Shown here one piece after another: positions 7,540 through 23,482 of a stretch of DNA of 41,508 bases. The stretch comes from Roseovarius pacificus (lineage in GTDB: Bacteria > Pseudomonadota > Alphaproteobacteria > Rhodobacterales > Rhodobacteraceae): NCBI RefSeq assembly GCF_900142665.1, contig NZ_FRBR01000023.1:1-41508 (forward strand), read 5' to 3'. A model generated the notes under the pieces. The model was not told the origin of the DNA. It searched no databases and saw only the letters and a program-made list of their open reading frames with translations. The number at the start of each line of letters is the position of its first letter. Position 1 is the stretch's first letter. The translations under genes were made by a program, and so were the position numbers.

Positions 7540-7920
7540 ATGGCTGATCTGAAAAAACTGGCTGAAGAGATCGTTGGTCTGACGCTTCTCGAAGCACAAG
7601 AACTGAAAACCATCCTGAAGGACGAGTACGGCATCGAGCCCGCAGCAGGCGGCGCTGTCATGATGGCGGGTCCGGCAGGCGACGCAGGCGGCGCAGCCGC
7701 TGAAGAGCAAACCGAGTTCGACGTCATCCTGAAGTCGGCCGGCGCCTCCAAGATCAACGTGATCAAGGAAGTCCGCGGCATCACCGGCCTGGGCCTGAAA
7801 GAAGCCAAAGAGCTGGTCGAAGCCGGTGGCAAGGCCGTCAAGGAAGGCGCTTCGAAAGAAGAAGCCGAAGACATCAAGTCGAAGCTGGAAGCAGCCGGCG
7901 CAGAAGTCGAGCTCAAGTAA
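7540..7920 (+). CDS. rplL: 50S ribosomal protein L7/L12
   Basis: 126 residues. The N-terminal dimerisation domain (ADLKKLAEEIVGLTLLEAQE) is followed by an Ala/Gly hinge (about residues 36-55), then the factor-binding C-terminal domain (TEFDVILKSAGASKINVIKE, then VRGITGLGLKEAKELVEAGG and a final AGAEVELK). It is the stalk protein that recruits and stimulates EF-Tu, EF-G and IF2. It lies 76 bases after rplJ with a GGAAAGAG ribosome site, in the same transcript. Confidence 0.97.
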   Translation: MADLKKLAEEIVGLTLLEAQELKTILKDEYGIEPAAGGAVMMAGPAGDAGGAAAEEQTEFDVILKSAGASKINVIKEVRGITGLGLKEAKELVEAGGKAVKEGASKEEAEDIKSKLEAAGAEVELK

Positions 7921-7927
7921 TCGGCTT

Positions 7928-8069
7928 TCCGGGGCAACCCGGAGCGATTTGTCAGGCTGGGTCCGGATTTCCGGGCCCAGCCGAACCTGTCTCAGAAAGG
8001 CCCTGACGGAACAGGGGTTTTCTAAGGCGAGGTTCACGCGATCGGGAGGCCCCTGGTGGGACAGGGGCC
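7928..8069 (+). promoter_or_regulatory. Four hairpins in the rplL-rpoB leader (attenuator/processing region)
   Basis: The 240-base gap has four stems: TCCGGG-GCAA-CCCGGA (7928-7943); a 12-bp stem GGCTGGGTCCGG with CCGGGCCCAGCC (7955-7982, loop ATTT, one G-T pair); CCCTG-ACGGAA-CAGGG followed by GTTTTCT (8001-8023); and GGCCCCTG-GTGGGA-CAGGGGCC (8048-8069). The third resembles a weak terminator. In E. coli a leaky terminator and an RNase III hairpin at this place lower rpoBC relative to the ribosomal genes. The same role here is inference. Confidence 0.6.
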
Positions 8070-8160
8070 GGGAATGGATCGCACCCGCCATCTCGGATGG
8101 TTGCGCTGCTGGGGCCCGACAGCGCGCGCAGCCAGTGAGAAACGAAAGGTGACCAGACAC

Positions 8161-12303
<4,143 letters not shown>

Positions 12304-12312
12304 TGTGCGAGC

Positions 12313-12371
12313 GGTGCGCAGTAAATGCGCACCCTACACCCACGCCGCAGGGTGTGCCCTTGGGGCGCACC
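12313..12371 (+). repeat. Pair of GGTGCGC-type hairpins between rpoB and rpoC
   Basis: GGTGCGCA-GTAAA-TGCGCACC (12313-12333) is a perfect 8-bp stem with a 5-base loop. GGTGTGCCC-TTG-GGGCGCACC (12351-12371) is a 9-bp stem with one G-T pair. Both share the GGTGYGC arm and fill most of the 102-base rpoB-rpoC spacer. No T-run follows. They resemble the dispersed intergenic palindromes of many proteobacteria; whether this is a genome-wide repeat cannot be judged from one window. Confidence 0.5.
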
Positions 12372-12405
12372 TTCCCCCGCACCCTCTCAGAATTGAGGAC
12401 ATCAA

Positions 12406-16650
<4,245 letters not shown>

Positions 16651-16680
16651 TCCCGGATCGGGACGGTTCAGAAAATCAGG

Positions 16681-16709
16681 CCCCGCCGGATGTTCCGGCG
16701 GGGTTTTTT
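16681..16709 (+). terminator. Rho-independent terminator after rpoC
   Basis: A perfect 10-bp stem, CCCCGCCGGA (16681-16690) with TCCGGCGGGG (16694-16703), has a 3-base TGT loop and is followed by TTTTTTC. It closes the ribosomal/RNA polymerase operon. Confidence 0.95.
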
Positions 16710-16805
16710 CTTGCTATGGCTTGCGGTTTACAAGTGCCGCGGGGGCGGGCAATCTCCCTGTAACGGGCTTTAGCCCGGTCAAAATATAAATAAGGGAGAA
16801 CACTG

Positions 16806-17822
16806 ATGCGCAAACTGCTTGGAAAAACCGCGATTGCGGCACTGACGCTGGCCTTTGCCACCGAAGCGATGGCAACCGAATGGAATGTCTCGCTGTGGGG
16901 CAAACGCCGTGCGTTTACTGAAAACACCGAAAAGCTGGCGGAACTGGTCGCCGAGAAGACGAATGGCGAGTTCACCCTGAATATCAGCTATGGCGGCCTG
17001 TCCAATAACCGTGAGAACCTTGACGGTATCAGCATCGGTGCATTTGAAATGGCGCAGTTCTGCGCGGGCTACCACCGCGACAAGAATCCGACGATCACGG
17101 TTCTGGAGTTGCCGTTCCTCGGTGTCGAGACGCTGGAACAGGAACGTGAATTGTCGATGGCGCTCTATGAGCAACCCGCCGTCAAGGAGGATCTTGCCCG
17201 CTGGAACGCGACCCTGCTGATGCCGTCGCCGATGCCGCAATATAACCTTGTCGGTCTTGGCGATGCGCCGCGGACGCTGGAGGATTTTGCCGGTCTGAGC
17301 GTGCGCGCCACCGGCGGGATCGGTGCGGCGATGGAAGCGGTCGGCGCCGTGCCGACCTCGATGTCGGCCACCGAGGTGCGACAGTCTCTGGATAGCGGCG
17401 TGATCACGGCGGCAGCCTTTGCGCCGCATGCGCATATGTCGTTCGGCACGATCGAGAACGCCAAGTGGTGGACCACCAACCTGAACCCCGGCACCGTGAA
17501 CTGCCCGGTGGTGGTGAATACCGACGCTCTGGAGGGGCTGTCCGATGAGCATCGCGAGGCGCTGCTCAGCTCGGTTGACGAAGCGTTGGACTATTACGTG
17601 GACAATTACACCAACAACACCATGAGTGCCTGGGGACCGGCGCTGGATGAGCGCGGGATCGAGCGGATCAGCTATGATGCCGATGCGCTGGCCGCGTTCC
17701 GCGATCAGGTTGCCGGCCCTGCTGCCGAGGCATGGATCGCAGACATGAGCGCCCGTGGCCTGCCCGCGCAGGAGCTTTACGATTTCGCCACTGCGAAACT
17801 GGCCGAACTGAAGGGCGAGTGA
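16806..17822 (+). CDS. TRAP transporter solute-binding protein (DctP family)
   Basis: 338 residues beginning with a Sec signal peptide (MRKLLGKTAIAALTLAFATE, cleavage near AMA-TEW), so periplasmic. It has the DctP fold markers: ENLDGISIGAFEMAQF, then VRATGGIGAAMEAVGAVPTS with the Arg that normally binds the substrate carboxylate, and TEVRQSLDSGVITAAAF. It hands a small organic acid to the membrane subunits encoded next. GGGAGAA precedes the start. The substrate cannot be read from the sequence; dicarboxylates, keto acids and other carboxylates are all possible. A small stem CGGGC-TTTA-GCCCG (16764-16777) and an AT-rich stretch AAAATATAAATAAG lie just upstream. Confidence 0.85.
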   Translation: MRKLLGKTAIAALTLAFATEAMATEWNVSLWGKRRAFTENTEKLAELVAEKTNGEFTLNISYGGLSNNRENLDGISIGAFEMAQFCAGYHRDKNPTITVLELPFLGVETLEQERELSMALYEQPAVKEDLARWNATLLMPSPMPQYNLVGLGDAPRTLEDFAGLSVRATGGIGAAMEAVGAVPTSMSATEVRQSLDSGVITAAAFAPHAHMSFGTIENAKWWTTNLNPGTVNCPVVVNTDALEGLSDEHREALLSSVDEALDYYVDNYTNNTMSAWGPALDERGIERISYDADALAAFRDQVAGPAAEAWIADMSARGLPAQELYDFATAKLAELKGE

Positions 17823-17915
17823 TCGCCGGGTGCGATTGATGCCTCTGGCTGCGTCCGGTCGTGTCCGGGCGCGGCCCATTGGGTTATGCCGTAATCGAAA
17901 ACAAAGGGGGCCGGG

Positions 17916-18563
17916 ATGGCAGGTGCCGCATCTGTGCTGTCAGATGACAGCCGCCTCAGCCGGGTTGACCAGACGCTCTATAAACTGGAGCGATTGCTCG
18001 CGCTGTTGAGCGGTCTGGCGGTATTCGCGTTGATGATCCTCGCGGTGATCTCGGTCGCAGGGCGTAATTTCTTCAATCAGCCCTTGCCCGGCTATGTCGA
18101 CTGGATCGAACAGGCGATGCCGTTGATCGCCTTCATGGGGGTCGCCTATACGCAGCGCGACGGCGGACATATCCGTATGGATATCGTTGTGGGAGCGCTC
18201 AGGGGGCGGTGGCTGTATCTGGCCGAGATCGTCACGACGCTGGCCATCCTGATTTTAGTGGTGCTTCTGGTCTGGGGCAGTTGGGCGCATTTCGAGCGCA
18301 GCTTTGATTGGAACTCACCACTCTGGAGCCGGGACAGTTCGATGGATATCGCCTTGCCGCTTTGGCCTGCCAAATTGCTGGCGCCCGTGGCGTTCTCGGT
18401 GCTGTGCCTGCGTCTGATCCTGCAACTTTGGGGATTTGGCCGGGCGTTCTGGCTCGGTGAGGCGCAGCCCGTTGCCGTGCCTCTGGTTCTGGACGCGGCG
18501 ACGCAGGCCGCGCAAGAGGCCGAACATGTCAGTACCCGTGAAGACGGCGGGGGAGAGGTCTGA
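17916..18563 (+). CDS. TRAP transporter small membrane subunit (DctQ family)
   Basis: 215 residues with four hydrophobic spans, starting LLALLSGLAVFALMILAVIS and then the Q-subunit pattern VAGRNFFNQPLPGYVDWIEQ, where the family has GR-(Y/F)-F-(N/G) and an acidic (E/D)xxx motif. A later span is IVTTLAILILVVLLVWGSW. It pairs with the large subunit in the inner membrane. Its stop TGA shares a base with the ATG of the next gene (TGATG), so the two are translationally coupled. Confidence 0.83.
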   Translation: MAGAASVLSDDSRLSRVDQTLYKLERLLALLSGLAVFALMILAVISVAGRNFFNQPLPGYVDWIEQAMPLIAFMGVAYTQRDGGHIRMDIVVGALRGRWLYLAEIVTTLAILILVVLLVWGSWAHFERSFDWNSPLWSRDSSMDIALPLWPAKLLAPVAFSVLCLRLILQLWGFGRAFWLGEAQPVAVPLVLDAATQAAQEAEHVSTREDGGGEV

Positions 18564-19963
18564 TGGACACGATCGACATCGGACTTGCCGTTACCGGCGG
18601 ATTGCTTGTTCTGGTGGTGCTTGGAATGCGCGTGGCTTTTGCTGCGGGTTTGGCCGGGCTGGTCGGGCTGATCTGGATATTCTGGTCCAAGAAGGGCTAT
18701 GCGCCCGATGACTTTGGCTGGGCGCTGACCGTGGCGGCTAAAACCGCCGGTCAGGTGCCGCATTCCAAGGTCAGTTCCCAAGCGCTGAGCCTGATCCCCA
18801 CCTTCATCCTGATTGGGTATCTGGCCTATTACGCCGGGCTGACCCGCGCGCTGTTCGAGGCGGCCAAGCGCTGGATCGCGTGGGTGCCGGGCGGATTGGC
18901 GGTGTCCACCGTCTTTGCCACGGCCGGGTTCGCGGCCGTATCGGGGGCGAGCGTGGCCACGTCAGCGGTTTTCGCGCGTATCGCCATCCCCGAGATGCTG
19001 AAGATCGGCTATGACAAGCGGTTCGCCGCGGGGGTCGTGGCCGCGGGCGGGACACTGGCCAGCCTTATCCCGCCATCGGCGATTTTGGTGATCTATGCGA
19101 TCATCGTGGAGCAGGATGTTGGCAAGCTGCTGCTGGCCGGGTTCATCCCCGGTGCCTTTTCGGCGGTGATCTATGGGCTGTTGATCGTCGGGCTGGCCTT
19201 GACGATCAAGGGCTTCGGCCCGCCGGTGGGCGGGTTTACATGGCGCGAACGGCTGGTGTCTCTTCCGCCGGCGCTGCCCATCGTTCTGGTCGTCGTGACG
19301 ATCATCTTTTTCGTTTACAATCCGTTTGGTGGCGATGCCTGGGGCACGCCCACCGAAGGCGGAGCCATCGGGGCGTTCATCGTGTTCCTCATGGCGGTCT
19401 GGCGTGGGATGCGCTGGGCCGAGTTGAAAGACGCCCTGCTGGAAACCGCCAAGCTGAGCGTGATGATTTTCACCATCATCTGGGGCGTGCTGATCTATGT
19501 GCGCTTTCTGGGGTTTGCCGATCTGCCGGGGGCGTTTGCCGACTGGATCACGTCGCTGACCCTGCCGCCCATGCTGATCCTGATCTGCATCCTGCTGGCC
19601 TATGCGGTGCTGGGGATGTTCATGGATGCCATCGGCATGCTGCTGTTGACGCTGCCGGTGGTTTACCCGGCGGTCATGGCCCTGAACGGGGGTGAGTTCG
19701 TCAGCGCCGCTGACAGCGCCTTTGGCATGTCGGGGCAGATGTGCGCGATCTGGTTCGGCATCCTCGTGGTCAAGATGGCCGAGTTCTGCCTGATCACGCC
19801 GCCCATCGGGCTGAACTGCTTTGTCGTGGCCGGGGTGCGCCCCGACCTGAGCGTGCAGGACGTGTTCCGGGGCGTGATGCCGTTCTTTATCGCGGATGCG
19901 ATCACCATTGGCCTGCTGGTGGCATTCCCGATGATCGTGTTGTGGCTGCCGGGCCTGGCCTGA
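18563..19963 (+). CDS. TRAP transporter large membrane subunit (DctM family)
   Basis: 466 residues, about 12 hydrophobic spans. DctM hallmarks include SLIPTFILIGYLAYYAGLTR, the AAVSGASVATSAVFARIAIP stretch, GVVAAGGTLASLIPPSAILV and, near the end, CLITPPIGLNCFVVAGV. It is the Na+-coupled channel of the transporter. Its stop lies five bases from the stop of nnrU on the other strand, so there is no room for a terminator between the convergent genes. Confidence 0.9.
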   Translation: MDTIDIGLAVTGGLLVLVVLGMRVAFAAGLAGLVGLIWIFWSKKGYAPDDFGWALTVAAKTAGQVPHSKVSSQALSLIPTFILIGYLAYYAGLTRALFEAAKRWIAWVPGGLAVSTVFATAGFAAVSGASVATSAVFARIAIPEMLKIGYDKRFAAGVVAAGGTLASLIPPSAILVIYAIIVEQDVGKLLLAGFIPGAFSAVIYGLLIVGLALTIKGFGPPVGGFTWRERLVSLPPALPIVLVVVTIIFFVYNPFGGDAWGTPTEGGAIGAFIVFLMAVWRGMRWAELKDALLETAKLSVMIFTIIWGVLIYVRFLGFADLPGAFADWITSLTLPPMLILICILLAYAVLGMFMDAIGMLLLTLPVVYPAVMALNGGEFVSAADSAFGMSGQMCAIWFGILVVKMAEFCLITPPIGLNCFVVAGVRPDLSVQDVFRGVMPFFIADAITIGLLVAFPMIVLWLPGLA

Positions 19964-19968
19964 TCCAC

Positions 19969-20637
19969 TCAGGGCAGGGGGCTGACCCCGAACAGCCAGG
20001 GATGCATCGCGATCAGCCCGATGTAGAGCGCTGCGCCAAGAGCGATGCGTAGCACCGCGCCGGACACCGAGGCGGGCGCAGGCAGGAGGGGGGCGGCCCG
20101 CACGGCGTTGTTCAGTTGTTGCCAGCGGGGGCCCAATTCACGCTTGCGCCGCCGGGCGATCAAGGGCTGGCCCAACAGGGCAAACAGCGCGAAGACGCCG
20201 AACACGATCGCATGCGCCAGATCCCCGTTCGGGACCATATGCGCCAGCGCCCAGATCGCCAGTGCCGCCAGCAAGGGATGGCGCAGGTAGCGGACGATGC
20301 CGGGATGTGCGGGATCGAACCTGTCGTTATGTGCGCCGCCAAAGGAAAACGGGTTGGGGCGGCCAGGCGACAGCGCAACGATCAGGCAGACAATGCCCAT
20401 GGCCGTCAAGGGCACATGGGTTTGCCACGCTGCGCGGTCCCACAGGGCCACATAGGGCGCGCGCCCCGCCGCCGCGATGATCCACCCCAGTATGGCCACG
20501 GACAAGGCGGAATACACTGCGGTGAATCCGGTCTGCCCCAGACGCCGTACCAACCACGGCCGCACCGGGGGGCGTACCGGAATCGAATGGCTGAGGAAAA
20601 AGACCACAAAGGCCAGTATGAATTCGCTCCACCCCAT
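19969..20637 (-). CDS. nnrU: NnrU family membrane protein
   Basis: 222 residues with several hydrophobic spans (GWSEFILAFVVFFLSHSIPV, then FTAVYSALSVAILGWIIAAA, VPLTAMGIVCLIVALSPG). The NnrU pattern PFSFGGAHNDRFDPAHPGIV followed by RYLRHPLLAALAIWALAHMV is clear, with the R-HP-L motif of the NnrU/isoprenylcysteine methyltransferase-like fold. NnrU genes travel with nitrite and NO reductase genes in Rhodobacteraceae; the biochemical role is not established. An ATG at 20706 would add 23 residues, but the ATG at 20637 has GAGG seven bases upstream. A TTGAC-N4-GTCAA box is centred 75 bases before it, so expression is probably NO-controlled. Confidence 0.82.
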   Translation of the reverse strand: MGWSEFILAFVVFFLSHSIPVRPPVRPWLVRRLGQTGFTAVYSALSVAILGWIIAAAGRAPYVALWDRAAWQTHVPLTAMGIVCLIVALSPGRPNPFSFGGAHNDRFDPAHPGIVRYLRHPLLAALAIWALAHMVPNGDLAHAIVFGVFALFALLGQPLIARRRKRELGPRWQQLNNAVRAAPLLPAPASVSGAVLRIALGAALYIGLIAMHPWLFGVSPLP

Positions 20638-20705
20638 GTCCGTGCCTCGATTGTCCGGGGCATCACCCCCTTTGTGCAAATGATCGCGTTCGCGCGTGTA
20701 TAGCA

Positions 20706-20719
20706 TTGACGAAAGTCAA
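20706..20719. promoter_or_regulatory. Dnr/NNR box upstream of nnrU (and the nirX-like relic)
   Basis: TTGACGAAAGTCAA is a perfect inverted repeat TTGAC-N4-GTCAA. Its centre lies 75 bases from the nnrU start on the minus strand and about 83 bases from the relic start on the plus strand. The half-sites are identical to those at 30828 and 34160. Confidence 0.8.
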
Positions 20720-20795
20720 ACACCTGAATTGTGCTGTCTTCTAGCGTTTTCGGAAAGGTCAGCCCATCCCGGACCAATCGAAAGGTAAGGCACGC

Positions 20796-20988
20796 ATGAC
20801 ATGGACACGCCGACGGTTCTGACGATCACGGCAGCGGCTGTGGCCGCGCCTTCGGTGGCCCTGTCAGGCGGGGACGCGCAATGGAACGGGTATGCGATGG
20901 AGGCGCGTGCGCGGATGACCCTGTCAGGTGTGAGGCCCGACAGGCGGTGACGTGTTTCAACGGCGCGCGGATTGAATTTCTGGGCTAG
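20796..20988 (+). pseudogene. Decayed nirX/nosX-type flavin transferase (ApbE family) relic
   Basis: From ATG 20796 the frame reads MTWTRRRF then stops. One frame over it continues LTITAAAVAAPSVALSGG, then DAQWNGYAMEARARMTLSGV and RPDRR. Joined, this is a twin-arginine signal (RRRFLTITAAA) and the first strand of a NosX/NirX-like FAD:protein FMN transferase, broken by a one-base loss at the TTC-CTG junction (now TTCTG). From 20947 a third frame gives VTCFNGARIEFLG and a stop, which could be the end of the same protein. About 250-280 middle codons would be missing. The 49-aa frame at 20801-20950 is the remnant, not a gene. NirX normally accompanies NirI in Paracoccus; here nirI is present and the partner is broken. 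The N-terminal assignment is fairly firm, the C-terminal tip less so. Confidence 0.6.
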
Positions 20989-21007
20989 GGGGATCGTCCC
21001 TCGCGGG

Positions 21008-21241
21008 TCATTTCCGCCCTTCAGCCTCGTCGATCAGGCCTTGTACCCAGCGGGTGGTGGCCCAGTTGATCGGTATTCCCAAAGGCACGCATAGGATCAG
21101 CGCCGTTACAGGTGACAGGGCGGGCCAGCCGATGGCCTGCCACATCAGCCCCAGCATGAACAGGTTGATCGCCACCGCCAAAGCGGTGAACGGGTAAAGC
21201 AGCAGGTAAAGCCGCCCAAAGCGGGGGTGAGTTCCGGTCAT
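21008..21241 (-). CDS. Small two-span membrane protein at the end of the nir operon
   Basis: 77 residues, family not recognised. Two hydrophobic segments, LYLLLYPFTALAVAINLFML (about 11-33) and LSPVTALILCVPLGIPINW (about 42-60), are followed by a short charged tail ending DEAEGRK. Its ATG overlaps the cbiX stop (ATGA), so it is translationally coupled to the heme d1 operon and is its last gene. It may help heme d1 assembly or the reductase at the membrane, but nothing in the sequence shows this. Confidence 0.7.
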   Translation of the reverse strand: MTGTHPRFGRLYLLLYPFTALAVAINLFMLGLMWQAIGWPALSPVTALILCVPLGIPINWATTRWVQGLIDEAEGRK

Positions 21242-21978
21242 GCTGTCACCTTTTCGTGGGTCAGGGCCTGCGCCACAAGGGCCGGAACCTGCGGTGCGCA
21301 GCCGATGGGCTCAAGGCAAGCGCCCTTGAAATCGGCCAGTGTCAACGCCTCGGGGATGTCCTCCTGCACATGCCCGCCAGCCGCCGCAAAGAACGGCAGG
21401 CAGATGGATTTTTCCCCCAGACCAAAGGCCATATCGGCCAGAGAGGGCGATTCTTCCACGAAGCCCACGCGCATCTCGGCAAAGGCGAGGTGGCGGGCCA
21501 GCGCACGGGCGAAATCCTGTGTGTCGCATGCCGAGCGATTGCTGCGCCCGGACCCATGTGCGGCGATGAACAGCCGGGTATCGGCAGCCTGCCAGCCATG
21601 TTCGGCCAATACAGTGTTCAGCAGATCGACGGCCATTTCCGGCAAGCTGCTGTCCTGTCCGAAGGGCGGCAAGACGTGCCCAGATCGCGCGGCGATACGT
21701 TCTTGCAGGGCGTCGCTGGTGAACCACCCGCCGGTCATGAACAGCGGATAGATCGCCGCGCCGGGCCCGGTGGCCTGAAAGGCGCGGTCCAGCGCGCCGG
21801 GGTTGGCCAGTGTCGCGCTTTCGATCTGCCAGCCGGGCAGGGCGCGCGCCACCTGTGCGGCAAACCCTGCAAGGGCCGCTTCGGCGGGGGCCGGATCGGA
21901 CGGTTGTCCGTGGCTGACGATGATCGCGCGGCCCTTAATGGCTGGTGCCCTCCGAGAAGGTGATCTTGTTGAACACAT
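21238..21978 (-). CDS. cbiX: CbiX/SirB-type sirohydrochlorin chelatase
   Basis: 246 residues with two chelatase motifs, IIVSHGQPSD (His23) and LFIAAHGSGRSNRS (His141), the metal-binding histidines of the two-domain CbiX class, plus PLFMTGGWFTSD and CLPFFAAAGGHVQEDIP. It should insert Fe2+ into sirohydrochlorin to make siroheme, the substrate of NirDL/NirGH on the way to heme d1. The start is uncertain: ATG 21978 overlaps nirN by 44 bases and adds a basic, unconserved 13-residue lead before KGRAIIVSHG. A start near the nirN stop would need a rare codon (ATT). Its place directly behind nirN points to heme d1 rather than cobalamin synthesis. Confidence 0.8.
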   Translation of the reverse strand: MCSTRSPSRRAPAIKGRAIIVSHGQPSDPAPAEAALAGFAAQVARALPGWQIESATLANPGALDRAFQATGPGAAIYPLFMTGGWFTSDALQERIAARSGHVLPPFGQDSSLPEMAVDLLNTVLAEHGWQAADTRLFIAAHGSGRSNRSACDTQDFARALARHLAFAEMRVGFVEESPSLADMAFGLGEKSICLPFFAAAGGHVQEDIPEALTLADFKGACLEPIGCAPQVPALVAQALTHEKVTA

Positions 21979-23482
21979 TATATTTTCCCGATGGTTTTCG
22001 CATGGGCAGGCGTTTCACGATCTCAAGGGTTTCGGCGTCATAGACCAGCACCTCGCCGTCATCCTCCCAGACCGAGACGAGCGCGTATTGTCCGTCGCGG
22101 GTGAATTCCACATGGGCCACGGTGGCCCCCGGGACGGGTTGCAGCGTCTTGACGATTTCCAGCGTCTGCTTGTCGATCACGTGCATCAGGTCGCGGTTCG
22201 GCCCGAAGAACACGTCGGCCCAGAAATAGGGGCTGTTTTCGTGACTGCGCAGGAAGAACCCCGGTCCGGCGGTTTCGATGGTGTCGGTGACGCTCCAGTC
22301 CTGCGTGTCGATGATCGACAGCATCCCCTCTTCCAGGTGGGGGGTGGCCATCACCCGGCGGCCATCCTTGTCCCATGAAATGCCCGAGCCCAGATGCGGC
22401 ATGCCGGGCAGGGGCAGCTCGGCGATCTCGCGCCCGACATTCAGGTTGACGACGACGCCCTTGCCGGTGGTGCGCGCCGCGCCGATCAGGTTGCGGTAAT
22501 CGTCGGTGAAAAAGAAATCGTCCAGCGGCGCGCTCAACATGATCCGTCGGCGGGCGAACAACCCTTCGGAGGAGGGCAGCCCCTCAATCATGCCTTTTTC
22601 GCGCGAGTGAACGAAGCCTTCATAGACGGCGTCGGCATCCGGATCGGTCGCGACCTCCCAGATTTCCGGCGTGTCCTTGAGCGCCAGGATGAAGCTGCGC
22701 CGCTGCGGGGCCTGATACACGGCCGAAACGCGGCTTTTGCGCCCGTCCTTGCCCACCACCGGCATGACTTTTTCAACGCTCAGGTCTTCGGTGGACAGGA
22801 TTGTCAGTGTCATCGGCAGATAATTCGCCACCGCCAGGTGCTTGCCATCGGAACTGATCGCGATGTTGCGGCTGTTCAGGCCCGCCCGGACGCGGCCCAC
22901 CTGTTGCAGTGACCAGATATCGTATTTCTGCACCCAGCCATCGCGCGACATGATGAACACATACCGACCCTCGGGGCTGAACTTGGGCCCGCCATGCACG
23001 GCAAAGGGGGTCTCGAAACGGTCCAGCACCTCGAACGTGTCACCATCCAGAACGCTGACATGATGATCGCCCGTTTCCACGACCAGCGTGATGTTCAGCG
23101 GATCGGCATCGAACACCGGGGCATTCGCTGGCGTATAGTCGGGATCGAGCCACAGGGTTTCCGCGATATCTTCGGTCTGCCATTCCGGATCGGTGTCGAG
23201 CGGGGTTTGCAGGTACTTGGCCAGCGCCGCGATTTCCTGTGGCTCTAGAACTTCGTCAAAGGCGGGCATCTGGGTGGCGGCGCGGCCATGGGCAATCACC
23301 TTTTCAAGGTTCGGCCCACGCATCCGCCCCAATGTCTGCGGGATCAGGGCGGGGCCGGTGCCACCAAGGCGGTGATCGCCATGACAGACTGCGCATTCGT
23401 CCGCATAGGTTTGTGCCGGATCGGCATGGGCTGCCATCGCCGCAAGGGCGAGCACACTAGTTAAAGCGATGAGCCGGGTCAT
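21935..23482 (-). CDS. nirN: NirN, heme d1 biosynthesis cytochrome c / d1-propeller protein
   Basis: 515 residues: a Sec signal peptide (MTRLIALTSVLALAAMAAHA), a cytochrome c domain with heme motif CAVCH at 30-34 and a Met ligand candidate in AATQMPAFDEVLEP, then an eight-bladed propeller like that of NirS (VVETGDHHVSVLDGDTFEVL, HGGPKFSPEGRYVFIMSRDG, PGATVAHVEFTRDGQYALVS). NirN catalyses the last step of heme d1 synthesis, the dehydrogenation of dihydro-heme d1, in the periplasm. Its start overlaps the 3' end of nirJ by 26 bases. NirN rather than NirS is inferred from the short N-terminus and its place after nirJ. Confidence 0.9.
   Translation of the reverse strand: MTRLIALTSVLALAAMAAHADPAQTYADECAVCHGDHRLGGTGPALIPQTLGRMRGPNLEKVIAHGRAATQMPAFDEVLEPQEIAALAKYLQTPLDTDPEWQTEDIAETLWLDPDYTPANAPVFDADPLNITLVVETGDHHVSVLDGDTFEVLDRFETPFAVHGGPKFSPEGRYVFIMSRDGWVQKYDIWSLQQVGRVRAGLNSRNIAISSDGKHLAVANYLPMTLTILSTEDLSVEKVMPVVGKDGRKSRVSAVYQAPQRRSFILALKDTPEIWEVATDPDADAVYEGFVHSREKGMIEGLPSSEGLFARRRIMLSAPLDDFFFTDDYRNLIGAARTTGKGVVVNLNVGREIAELPLPGMPHLGSGISWDKDGRRVMATPHLEEGMLSIIDTQDWSVTDTIETAGPGFFLRSHENSPYFWADVFFGPNRDLMHVIDKQTLEIVKTLQPVPGATVAHVEFTRDGQYALVSVWEDDGEVLVYDAETLEIVKRLPMRKPSGKYNVFNKITFSEGTSH

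Noticed and set aside
8056..8160. In-frame 35-codon extension upstream of rpoB
   Set aside because: It crosses the leader hairpins and has no family similarity; the conserved rpoB start at 8161 has its own ribosome site.
20801..20950. A 49-codon frame starting MDTPTVLTITAAA as a small gene
   Set aside because: The sequence makes better sense as the frameshifted remainder of a twin-arginine signal and ApbE-type N-terminus, so it is listed as a pseudogene.
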